63,617 nt of DNA from NCBI RefSeq assembly GCF_013114545.1, contig NZ_VTXI01000025.1, positions 1 to 63,617 on the forward strand. Reading direction: 5' to 3'. The notes below the pieces were generated by a model. The model worked only from the letters and a program-made list of their open reading frames with translations. It was not told where the DNA came from and made no database searches. The translations under genes were made by a program, and so were the position numbers. How positions within the stretch are numbered: position 1 is the first letter of the stretch; every line of letters starts with the position of its first letter. The stretch comes from Vibrio sp. RE86 (GTDB taxonomy: Bacteria; Pseudomonadota; Gammaproteobacteria; Enterobacterales; Vibrionaceae). Positions 53,310 to 61,119 of the stretch are shown here, piece by piece.

Positions 53310-55046
53310 ATGCACTCAGCAGTTACGCTGCGAGTAGGCTTTAACGCACTTTTGCCTTGGCTATCACGACTGCTTTCTTTGATTGCGGTTGTGATCTTAG
53401 TTGGATTGATGCCTGATATTGCGGGCATTGATCCTTCTCAGTCAATATTAAGAGCGAGGTCAGGGCAACAGCAACTGCTTACGGCCGAAGCACTACAAGC
53501 AATCAGGGAAGACCTTCAACTAGACCGAAGTGCAACACAAAGGCTTTGGGATTGGTTCATGGGTGTGATTCAAGGTGATTTAGGTCGTTCATGGATTGAC
53601 GGCTCATCCGTATCGCAAAGTGTCCTATCTACAACCAAAACATCACTATTTTTGATGGCGACAACGTTAGGAATGGCTGCTGTTTTGTCGTTGGTTAGTG
53701 CGCTGTACACGATAAGGCGGTGGTTCAAGGGGAAATTAGACTCAGGACACAACAGTTTGAGTTCTGTGCTGGTCGCATTGCCAGAGTATGTGATTGCCTC
53801 TCTTTTGATTCTATTCTTCTCTATCTGGTTAGGTTGGTTTCCGCCGTTTGGCTGGCAAGGTATCCAAAATCTATGGTTACCGTGTTTAGCGCTCGCACTA
53901 CCTGCAAGCGGGCTCTTTAGTCGCCTGTTAAATGATAGTTTGAAGAGAGTGCTGAATGAGCCTTGGGTAATCACTTGGTTAGCTGCCAACATTAAACCGT
54001 GGCAGATTGCACGTTTTGCTGTAAAGAGAGCGTTGAGTAATCTCGTTTCACAGGTTGCGATGATCATTATTGGCTTAACTGGCGGCGCCGTTGCGGTCGA
54101 AATGATCTTTTCTATCCCAGGGTTAGGACGTTTGTTGCTTGGAGCGGTAAAAGCCCAAGATTTGCCCGTACTCCAAGGTGGTTTGTTAGCGCTTTTTGCA
54201 TTCTCGATTCTGATCAGCAGTTTGAGTTTATTTGTTGAGAAAACCATTCTTGGGAATGCATTGTCTAGTGGTAAGTTGATCAGTACCCATTCGACATTTA
54301 GCTTCACCAAGAGTAAAGCGAAACGTTTGGCGAGTTTCTCTATTTTTGCATTAATGATTGGTTGTGTGTTGTGGGCGTCAATCCGTGACCCGTTTACGAG
54401 TCAATTTATGCGATTAGAAAATTCAAGTTTTGCTGCGCCGTTTGGGGCCGATGCGATAGGACGCGATCTACTAGCTCGAGTAGGCATGGGGATGCTATCA
54501 ACCGTTCACGCAGGCATAATCGCTACTGCTTTAGCGTTGATAGTCGGTATGTTCATGGGATTTTTTACTCGATATACACAGGGCTTAATCGAGATCACCA
54601 AGGGTATTCCATACATTATTGCGGGATTGCTGGTGGCAGGTCTGACGAATATGAACCCTAATAGCGCTTTGATCGCTATTGTTCTCGTCTCTTGGGCTCC
54701 GTTGGCGGCACATTGTGCAAGTTTAGTCCGTGAGGCAAAAGCACATCCTTCGACGCATTTGGCCCCAACTTGGGGAACAAGTCAGTGGCGCATTCTAAGG
54801 TACTACACATTGCCTTATATACTCCCGCCTTTGTTTAGGCACGCTCTATTGCGACTGCCAGTCATTACATTAAGCCTTACATCACTGAGCTTTATCGGCT
54901 TGGGGGTAAAGCCACCGTCACCAGAGTGGGGCTTATTGATTGCAGAGAATCTTCCATACATAGAACGCGCGCCACAAGCTGTCTTGTTACCCATAGGTGG
55001 GTTAGTCTTATTAGGCATCGCAATCAACTTGTTATTTGATGACTGA
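53310..55046 (+). CDS. ABC permease, two subunits fused in one chain
   Basis: A 578-aa protein with two permease modules. Residues 1 to about 310 are NikB/DppB-like (PGLGRLLLGAVKAQDLPVLQG), and about 330-578 NikC/DppC-like (GADAIGRDLLARVGMGML, EAA-type loop LREAKAHPS region, LGVKPPSPEWGLLI). In most systems these are separate genes; here one polypeptide would form the whole channel. No ribosome binding site is seen at the junction, so it is a real fusion. It completes the operon. Its stop codon overlaps the Fur-like box of the next gene. Confidence 0.88.
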   Translation: MHSAVTLRVGFNALLPWLSRLLSLIAVVILVGLMPDIAGIDPSQSILRARSGQQQLLTAEALQAIREDLQLDRSATQRLWDWFMGVIQGDLGRSWIDGSSVSQSVLSTTKTSLFLMATTLGMAAVLSLVSALYTIRRWFKGKLDSGHNSLSSVLVALPEYVIASLLILFFSIWLGWFPPFGWQGIQNLWLPCLALALPASGLFSRLLNDSLKRVLNEPWVITWLAANIKPWQIARFAVKRALSNLVSQVAMIIIGLTGGAVAVEMIFSIPGLGRLLLGAVKAQDLPVLQGGLLALFAFSILISSLSLFVEKTILGNALSSGKLISTHSTFSFTKSKAKRLASFSIFALMIGCVLWASIRDPFTSQFMRLENSSFAAPFGADAIGRDLLARVGMGMLSTVHAGIIATALALIVGMFMGFFTRYTQGLIEITKGIPYIIAGLLVAGLTNMNPNSALIAIVLVSWAPLAAHCASLVREAKAHPSTHLAPTWGTSQWRILRYYTLPYILPPLFRHALLRLPVITLSLTSLSFIGLGVKPPSPEWGLLIAENLPYIERAPQAVLLPIGGLVLLGIAINLLFDD

Positions 55047-55063
55047 TAACGATTATCATTCTA
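55045..55063 (+). promoter_or_regulatory. Fur-like box before the MATE gene
   Basis: GATAACGATTATCATTCTA matches the Fur consensus GATAATGATAATCATTATC at 15 of 19 positions. It starts 110 bp before the MATE start and overlaps the preceding stop codon. Iron-repressed expression of the MATE gene is thus plausible. Confidence 0.7.
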
Positions 55064-55154
55064 TAATGCCGTCTCAACTTTCATGATTCGATATTGGCCC
55101 CAAGCACTCTTTCAGGAGCCATTATCGAGTTATAGACACTTCCAAGATTAAATC

Positions 55155-56468
55155 ATGACCTTATCTCATAAAGATTATTTTAAGATCGCGTTACCTTTTA
55201 TCGTATCGACTATGACACAACCACTGCTCGGGGCTGTGGATACGGCAGTCATCGGTCGACTGGGCGTTGCTGAACTTCTCGGTGGTGTGGCGATCGGTAC
55301 CGTTATCATGAATACCTTATATTGGTTGTTCGGTTTCTTCCGTGTCAGCACGACAGGTCAAAGTGCGATTGCGTTAGGTAAAAACTCGAATAGAGATATT
55401 GCTAGTAGTTTGTTTCAGCCTGCCATTTTAGCCTTTGCAGTAGGGTGTGTATTTATTCTGCTTCAAGCACCAATATGGCAAGGAGCACTGTTGATCATCA
55501 ACCCAGAGTCAGCGGTGGCCGATAGCGCTCAAGTCTATTTTGATATCATGATCTTCGGCGCGCCTTTTGTCCTGCTTAATTACACCGTCATCGGTTGGTT
55601 AATGGGGCAGGCGAAAGCCAAAGAAACACTCTATACACAGGTGTTTGGCAATGTGCTTAACATCGTACTAGATATCATCTTTGTGCTTTATCTGGATCTA
55701 GGAATCGCTGGTGTCGCATACGCTACGCTGATCGCGCAAGTATCGACATTTGCGATTGGTGCTCTTCTTGTCGTCAAAACATGCAGTTTCTCTCTGCTCA
55801 AGTATCTTGATACTGCAAAAATGAGTCGAGCAGATTTAAATGTGATTGTCTCTTCTAATCTCGACTTACTACTAAGAACAGTGTGTCTGCTGACATTTTT
55901 CAATATGTTCGCCCGTGTAGGTTCTCAGCTGGGTGCTGATGTGCTCGCGGCTAACGCAATTTTGATGCAAGTCACTTTCATAATCAGCTATATGTATGAT
56001 GGCGTTGCCAATGCTTCAAGCGTGTTTGCAGGTAAAGCAGTCGGTCAAAAGAATCCAGCGTTACTCAAACAAGTTCTCAAGCTGACTACTGTATGGACAA
56101 CGGCATTTGTGGTCGTATTGACGCTGCTTACTTGGATATTTAAATCTCAGATTGTAATGCTGTTTACAACACTACCTGAGCTGATTGCGATCTACGAAGA
56201 TATGTCCCGTTGGCTGTTGGTCTTCCCGCTAGTAGCAGGGTACGGATTAACCTTCTACGGTATTTTCACTGGAACAGGAACAACTCGCCCAGTAAGAAAC
56301 TCCACAGCCATGACGTTGCTAGTCTTTCTCGCTGTGCAATTTTTGATGGTTCCGATTTGGGGCAACCACGGATTATGGCTCGCATTCACGCTGTTTTACA
56401 TCGGACGTTTTCTCTTCTTATATCCATATATAGGGAAGGTGAGAGACAAGTGTCTTCCGACAAGCTAG
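55155..56468 (+). CDS. MATE-family exporter (DinF-like)
   Basis: A 437-aa protein with about 12 membrane helices of the MATE type (AVDTAVIGRLG near the N-terminus; VANASSVFAGKAVG in the second half). The DinF/NorM branch exports organic cations or, in some cases, siderophore-like compounds. The Fur-like box and the adjacent nickel/peptide-type importer suggest a role with metals or metallophores; this is inference. Ribosome binding site weak. It is a different subgroup from the 461-aa MATE protein at 20-21 kb. Confidence 0.88.
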   Translation: MTLSHKDYFKIALPFIVSTMTQPLLGAVDTAVIGRLGVAELLGGVAIGTVIMNTLYWLFGFFRVSTTGQSAIALGKNSNRDIASSLFQPAILAFAVGCVFILLQAPIWQGALLIINPESAVADSAQVYFDIMIFGAPFVLLNYTVIGWLMGQAKAKETLYTQVFGNVLNIVLDIIFVLYLDLGIAGVAYATLIAQVSTFAIGALLVVKTCSFSLLKYLDTAKMSRADLNVIVSSNLDLLLRTVCLLTFFNMFARVGSQLGADVLAANAILMQVTFIISYMYDGVANASSVFAGKAVGQKNPALLKQVLKLTTVWTTAFVVVLTLLTWIFKSQIVMLFTTLPELIAIYEDMSRWLLVFPLVAGYGLTFYGIFTGTGTTRPVRNSTAMTLLVFLAVQFLMVPIWGNHGLWLAFTLFYIGRFLFLYPYIGKVRDKCLPTS

Positions 56469-56486
56469 AAACAACAAAGACGCTCT

Positions 56487-56560
56487 GGTAGGTCTTTGAG
56501 AGCCGTTACGTCGTCACTTTTGTTCTGCACCGTTGCTGCATGGGTTCATCGGCAGGTAGA
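56487..56560 (-). pseudogene. Relic of a phnA-like gene (C-terminal fragment)
   Basis: The segment copies part of the phnA-type gene 1.2 kb to the right: 28 of 31 bases match over GGTAGGTCTTT...CCGTTACGTCGTCAC. On the minus strand it reads NGAEQK, then after a 5-bp deletion and frameshift DDVTALKDLPER, matching NGVELKK and DDVTVIKDLPVK of the intact protein. A lost duplicate or a trace of rearrangement. Confidence 0.6.
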
Positions 56561-56698
56561 TTTGAGCGATTCAAACGGGAGCGGGGAAGATTGAGTAACT
56601 CAAATAGCCATCTTGTGCACGTAAATGAATAATGAGTATGGATATTACCAGTACATATATTCATTATGGTTTGAGTTTACAAAGTAACTGTTAATCTA

Positions 56699-57430
56699 AT
56701 GAATATCATAAGACTCTTGGCTCCATTGACTCTACTCATTTCCTTCTCTTCACTAGCGAGTGAATGCGCGCCTTTTTTCCAGCAAACGGCCAAGCAATCT
56801 TTGCAAGGAAGAGTAGAGAACGAACTAGAGTCATTCAGTGTTGAGCAACTCTCTGAACCGATTGATTACTACCTTGCCGCGTTGAAATATCGTTATGGAA
56901 TTGGTGTTAAGTTGGATTTTGAGAAGTCGAACGACTTACTCGAAACGCTTGATGACAGCAATTTCGAACAATACCCTGACATGATTACATTCAAGTACTA
57001 CTTTTTAGGCAGTTACTATTATGCTTGTGGCGACAAAAAACGTGGACTGAATCGACTTTGGTATGCAGCAGAGAAAGGTGACCCTAATGCTAAATTCCTC
57101 TACCTCTATATTTCATACAATGCTCCGATTGAAGAAAAGCTCTCCTTTGATGAGTACTTACGAGGTTTAGCGCAACTTGCGGACGATGGGTATAAGGTTG
57201 CTGGGTTCGAACACCTCTATCAAACACAAGTCAAAGAGATCGACAATTCTAAGTCTAACGTCTGGGCGAGTATGTTTGCTCGTTTCACGACTTTCGAAAC
57301 ATGTGACTTAATGAAATTCTATCAATTTGGGGCAGGGGTCGATGGCCTTGTTGTCGATTGGTCTAATAAGGCAAAACTCATTTATTACTTCTGGCCCGAC
57401 TACTATATGGACTGTTTAAATAAGGGTTAA
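56699..57430 (+). CDS. Secreted Sel1-like repeat protein
   Basis: A 243-aa protein with a signal peptide (SSLAS, about residue 20) and one clear Sel1-like unit (ALKYRYGIGVKLDFEKS) followed by weaker ones (RLWYAAEKGDPNAKFLYLY). Sel1 repeats are TPR-like helical pairs for protein-protein contacts, often in envelope signalling. It is probably periplasmic. It lies upstream of the convergent PhnA-type gene with a shared terminator. Confidence 0.72.
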   Translation: MNIIRLLAPLTLLISFSSLASECAPFFQQTAKQSLQGRVENELESFSVEQLSEPIDYYLAALKYRYGIGVKLDFEKSNDLLETLDDSNFEQYPDMITFKYYFLGSYYYACGDKKRGLNRLWYAAEKGDPNAKFLYLYISYNAPIEEKLSFDEYLRGLAQLADDGYKVAGFEHLYQTQVKEIDNSKSNVWASMFARFTTFETCDLMKFYQFGAGVDGLVVDWSNKAKLIYYFWPDYYMDCLNKG

Positions 57431-57466
57431 GTAGTGCAGGATCTCTTCCTAGACGTTAAAAACAAC

Positions 57467-57492
57467 AAAGGCGCTCCAGTGAGCGCCTTTGC
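57467..57492. terminator. Bidirectional terminator Sel1-like / PhnA-type gene
   Basis: AAAGGCGCTC-CAGT-GAGCGCCTTT stem, 27 bp before the stop of the minus-strand gene. Confidence 0.85.
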
Positions 57493-57517
57493 TTTGTCTG
57501 TCGAGAGTAACTTGTGA

Positions 57518-58075
57518 TTACTTCTTACGGCAGAACTCAGCGATAACGTACATCGATTGACCGCCGTTTGTTTTACCAGAAACTAGCTTAGGATCGTCGC
57601 CAACACTGATGCCTCGGATAACCGTACCTTGCTTGATTACTTGGTTAGTGCCTTTAACTGGTAGGTCTTTAATAACCGTTACGTCGTCACCTTTTTTAAG
57701 TTCAACGCCGTTGCAATCGAATGGTTTGTCGTCTGCAGACATGCCAGTCATTGCCCAGTTCATTTGCTCTTCTTCCATGTACATCATGTCTAGTGCATCT
57801 TGCGCCCAGCTTTCAGAGTTAAGGCGAGTAAGTTGACGCCATGCTGTTACTTGAACAGGTGGTACTTGGCTCCACATGCTGTCGTTTAGACAACGCCAGT
57901 GGTTAATGTCTTGTGGATCTTCAATCTCACCTAGGCACTTGTCACAAACCATGATGCCGTAATCAACCGTCACGTGGCTGTGTGGTGGAACAGCGTATGC
58001 AGTTAAAGGTGCGTCAGCAGCACACAATTCACATTTTGATTGACAGCGTTCTAGCATAGTAGCTTCAGAAGACAT
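57518..58075 (-). CDS. PhnA-domain protein with zinc ribbon
   Basis: A 185-aa protein with an N-terminal zinc ribbon (CQSKCELCAAD and MVCDKCLGE) and a C-terminal PhnA domain (DCNGVELKKGDDVTVIKDLPVKG). E. coli YjdM, once called PhnA, is 111 aa; this version has a longer middle. Despite the name the family is not known to act on phosphonates. Single gene, divergent from the site-2 protease gene. Confidence 0.85.
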   Translation of the reverse strand: MSSEATMLERCQSKCELCAADAPLTAYAVPPHSHVTVDYGIMVCDKCLGEIEDPQDINHWRCLNDSMWSQVPPVQVTAWRQLTRLNSESWAQDALDMMYMEEEQMNWAMTGMSADDKPFDCNGVELKKGDDVTVIKDLPVKGTNQVIKQGTVIRGISVGDDPKLVSGKTNGGQSMYVIAEFCRKK

Positions 58076-58340
58076 AATGGACTCACATTTGTTAGGTGTT
58101 AATTACGGGGGGTATTATGCACTTTATCCACCGAAAATAAAGGGGGATACCGAATAGCAAAGGTTTTACTGAAAGAAAATTGCTAAGCTCTGACTTTTGT
58201 TATCTTTCTGAGCAACAATTCAATCACATCAGTGTCTTACATTGCGTGACAATGTCACAATTACAGTGATAACTTTACCTTCATAGGCTTGATTGGCATA
58301 ATCAACGCAGTCTTTATATCAAATTAATAGGTCGCAGCAG

Positions 58341-59423
58341 TTGGAACTACTCTCGATAGAATTTTTAGGTAAGCCACTTCGTCTAGAAGGTTCAATGGCC
58401 GGATGGCAACAACTCTTTTGGGATAACCAGTTAGTGTCGCAACTAAACGCTAGCGCGGAACGAGGCAAAGAGTCTTTCCATGAGTTCAAACTGATGAATG
58501 GGGAGCAAGAGCTCGCTTGTAAACTCGAAACCTCTTTGGTGTGGCAGCCGTTTACTTTGGAATACCATGCCTCCGTTAATGGCGAGACCATCCAACAAGG
58601 CGCGCGCGATACGAAAGACATAGAGCAACAAGTGCCACACACGCCACCACCTGTTGAAAAACGTTTTAGTTTAATTGGTTTGGTGTCGTTGGGCATGAAG
58701 GCGCTTAAAAGTGCCAAGCTTATAAAAGTGGTACTGGCATCAGCAAGTTTAGCTGCCTATTCATGGCTGTTTTCATTTCAATTTGCATTGGCGTTAATCG
58801 CTTGTTTGGTATTCCACGAATACGGCCATGTAAAAGCCATGAAGTACTTTGGCATGAAGACTAAAGGTATCTATCTAGTACCGTTCCTAGGCGGACTCGC
58901 GCTGAGTGATGAGAAGATAAATACGCGTTGGCAGGATGTTGTCATCTCCATTATGGGGCCGATGTTCGGTCTTATTCTCTCTATAGTATTACTGGTTGTT
59001 TACTTGATCACTGGCGAAATGTTCTTTGCTGGTCTTGCGGTATTTAACGCATTTTTGAATCTATTCAACCTCTTACCAATATTGCCTTTAGATGGCGGCC
59101 ACGTTTTAAAAAGCATCAGTTTTTCGATGAATAGTGTCGCTGGGATTGTGCTTTGTACCGCGGCAGCAGCAGGGGGCGTAGTATTGAGTTACTCGCTTGG
59201 GTTAACGCTGTTTGGGTTCTTGTTGATTATGGGCATGCTTGAAATTGTCTTTGAGTGGCGAGGACGCCATCACAGCCATTTGTTACCTCTTGACCGTTAT
59301 GGACAAATCATTACTGCGATTTGGTATGTAGGTTTGGTTGCTGGCTTAATCGGTATTATTTGGTTCTTTGCTTCAACGGGCGATCAGTTACTGCAATTAC
59401 CACTACTCATTCTAGGTACCTAA
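58341..59423 (+). CDS. Site-2 protease (M50) family membrane metalloprotease
   Basis: A 360-aa protein with an N-terminal domain of about 110 residues, followed by membrane helices with H159-E-Y-G-H163 and a second metal ligand Asp251 in LPLDGGHV, as in M50 proteases such as RseP and SpoIVFB. It lacks a PDZ domain. It could cut membrane-bound regulators or signal peptides. The start is TTG 58341 with AGG 9 bp upstream; ATG at 58395 is the alternative. The substrate is unknown. Confidence 0.83.
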   Translation: MELLSIEFLGKPLRLEGSMAGWQQLFWDNQLVSQLNASAERGKESFHEFKLMNGEQELACKLETSLVWQPFTLEYHASVNGETIQQGARDTKDIEQQVPHTPPPVEKRFSLIGLVSLGMKALKSAKLIKVVLASASLAAYSWLFSFQFALALIACLVFHEYGHVKAMKYFGMKTKGIYLVPFLGGLALSDEKINTRWQDVVISIMGPMFGLILSIVLLVVYLITGEMFFAGLAVFNAFLNLFNLLPILPLDGGHVLKSISFSMNSVAGIVLCTAAAAGGVVLSYSLGLTLFGFLLIMGMLEIVFEWRGRHHSHLLPLDRYGQIITAIWYVGLVAGLIGIIWFFASTGDQLLQLPLLILGT

Positions 59424-59433
59424 CGAGAAAGAT

Positions 59434-59460
59434 AAAAAGGGAGCACGTCGCTCCCTTTTT
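59434..59460. terminator. Bidirectional terminator M50 / M48
   Basis: AAAAAGGGAGC / GCTCCCTTTTT stem with a 5-nt loop, between convergent genes. Confidence 0.9.
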
Positions 59461-59476
59461 AATGTTGATAGGCCAA

Positions 59477-60265
59477 TTATGAACAGTTTGGTCGCGGTGT
59501 ATTGTAATTTGGCATAGCGTTGATCTTCGCTTGCAAGTCTTGAATACGCGTACTGTGGGAAGGGTGAGTTGAAAGCAGCTCCGGCGGTTGTTTTCCACCT
59601 GATGTTTTAGCCATGTTTTTCCACAAGTCGATACTCTGACGAGGATCGAATCCGGATTTGGCCATGAGCTCAAGTCCAACGATATCAGCTTCTGACTCTT
59701 GCGTACGTCCGTAAGGCATGAGCACACCATATTGAACACCCAAACCAAGGGCTGCCATCGTCATCCCTTGATATTGCGCGTATTCCGAGGCACCTAATGC
59801 AACGTTGGTGATCTGTAATCCTGCATTGGCAATTTGGGATTGAGAAAGGCGCTCGTTACTGTGGTCAGCAAGAACGTGTGCGATTTCGTGTCCAATGACT
59901 GTGGCGAGTTGGTCTTGATTAACCGCAACATCAAGTAAACCAGTGTACACGCCAATTTTCCCACCCGGAAGGGCAAACGCATTCACTTGTTTGCTGTCGA
60001 ACACGACCACTTCCCATTGTGAAAAACTAGGTTGCTTGGGTACATTTCTGGTAATGGCGTCCGTAACGCACTGGACGTAAGCTTTGGCTTTGGTATTTGT
60101 TGTGACTTTTTGATCTGCTTTCATTTGCTCAAACGACTGAGCACCGAGATTACTCATATCTTGGTCAGAAAAAAGCAGTAACTGATTACGACCAGTTGGT
60201 GAAGCACTACACGCAGCGATAGCAAGAGTGGCGGTAATTGTTGAGAGTTTTAACCACGTTTGCAT
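59477..60265 (-). CDS. M48-family metalloprotease lipoprotein
   Basis: A 262-aa protein with lipobox AIAAC (Cys19) and the zinc site H126-E-I-A-H130 plus the ESEAD glutamate, as in LoiP/YcaL/BepA-type proteases that control outer-membrane protein quality. The ATG at 60265 with GGAG 6 bp upstream is chosen. No TPR domain follows, so it is LoiP-like rather than BepA-like. Periplasmic side of a membrane. Confidence 0.88.
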   Translation of the reverse strand: MQTWLKLSTITATLAIAACSASPTGRNQLLLFSDQDMSNLGAQSFEQMKADQKVTTNTKAKAYVQCVTDAITRNVPKQPSFSQWEVVVFDSKQVNAFALPGGKIGVYTGLLDVAVNQDQLATVIGHEIAHVLADHSNERLSQSQIANAGLQITNVALGASEYAQYQGMTMAALGLGVQYGVLMPYGRTQESEADIVGLELMAKSGFDPRQSIDLWKNMAKTSGGKQPPELLSTHPSHSTRIQDLQAKINAMPNYNTPRPNCS

Positions 60266-60358
60266 CGAATTCTCCATTTCAAACGCAATAAATAGAATAG
60301 TAAATCATAACATTAGGTTACAATCACTGGTAACAATAGTTCGCTTTGGACCCAAACA

Positions 60359-60811
60359 ATGAGTATATGGAAACGCCCAATTGACCTAGAAGTGCTGAAT
60401 CAAACGTCAAAAAATACCTTGATAGAGCATCTCAATATTATTTATACCGAATTTGGCGATGATTACATTCAAGCAACGATGCCCGTGAGCTCAATTACTC
60501 ATCAGCCGTTAGGTATGCTTCACGGTGGCGCATCTGTTGTACTCGCTGAAACCTTAGGCTCAGTGGCTGCTAATTTCTGTGTAGACAATGACAGCTACTG
60601 CGTCGGCTTAGATATCAATGCTAACCATGTTCGTTCAATGCGAAGTGGTCATGTTATCGGCACCGCGACACCTATTCATCTGGGTGTCTCGACCCAAGTG
60701 TGGCAAATCAACATTACTGATGAGCGCGAAAGACTGGTGTGCACAAGTCGATTGACCATTGCGGTAAAGAATCAAAAAAAGGGTAAAAAGTTGGAGAATA
60801 GCCAACCATGA
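60359..60811 (+). CDS. menI: Hotdog-fold thioesterase, MenI/YdiI type
   Basis: A 150-aa hotdog thioesterase like E. coli YdiI (MenI), matching it at LHGGASVVLAET, INANHVRSMR and HLGVSTQVWQI. The catalytic Glu64 is in VVLAET. MenI hydrolyses DHNA-CoA in menaquinone synthesis; other family members act on benzoyl-CoA-like thioesters. The symbol is given as orthologue by similarity. The stop overlaps the next start by 4 bp. Confidence 0.87.
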   Translation: MSIWKRPIDLEVLNQTSKNTLIEHLNIIYTEFGDDYIQATMPVSSITHQPLGMLHGGASVVLAETLGSVAANFCVDNDSYCVGLDINANHVRSMRSGHVIGTATPIHLGVSTQVWQINITDERERLVCTSRLTIAVKNQKKGKKLENSQP

Positions 60812-61041
60812 TAATCTCTTTTTCTAGCGGTAAGATAATCGCAACAGCTCATGAGGTCGTGGTTAAACTTGAAGGCCAAGCGATGGTGACACTGCAGGCT
60901 CAAATAGATACGATAACGCTTATTGGAAGAGGTGCAAATGTTATAACTGCCAATGGTAGCGAAACAAAATGGTCGATTAAGTTAGACAGTGAAGAGCAAC
61001 TGAACGAACTTGCTCAACAAATTGGTATCGCAATCCAATAA
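60808..61041 (+). CDS. 77-aa protein, DUF3389-like
   Basis: A 77-aa protein with alternating short strands (KIIATAHEVVVKL, VTLQAQIDTITLI) and a C-terminal helix. It agrees with what I recall of the Vibrio family DUF3389. Function unknown. It overlaps the menI-like gene by ATGA and is probably translated with it. Confidence 0.72.
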   Translation: MIISFSSGKIIATAHEVVVKLEGQAMVTLQAQIDTITLIGRGANVITANGSETKWSIKLDSEEQLNELAQQIGIAIQ

Positions 61042-61119
61042 TCCTTTTTCCCACTTGATCCTTTCGCTTTAAACGAGGAAACTCTCTAGTAACACTATTT
61101 TTAGAGATTTCCTCTTTCT

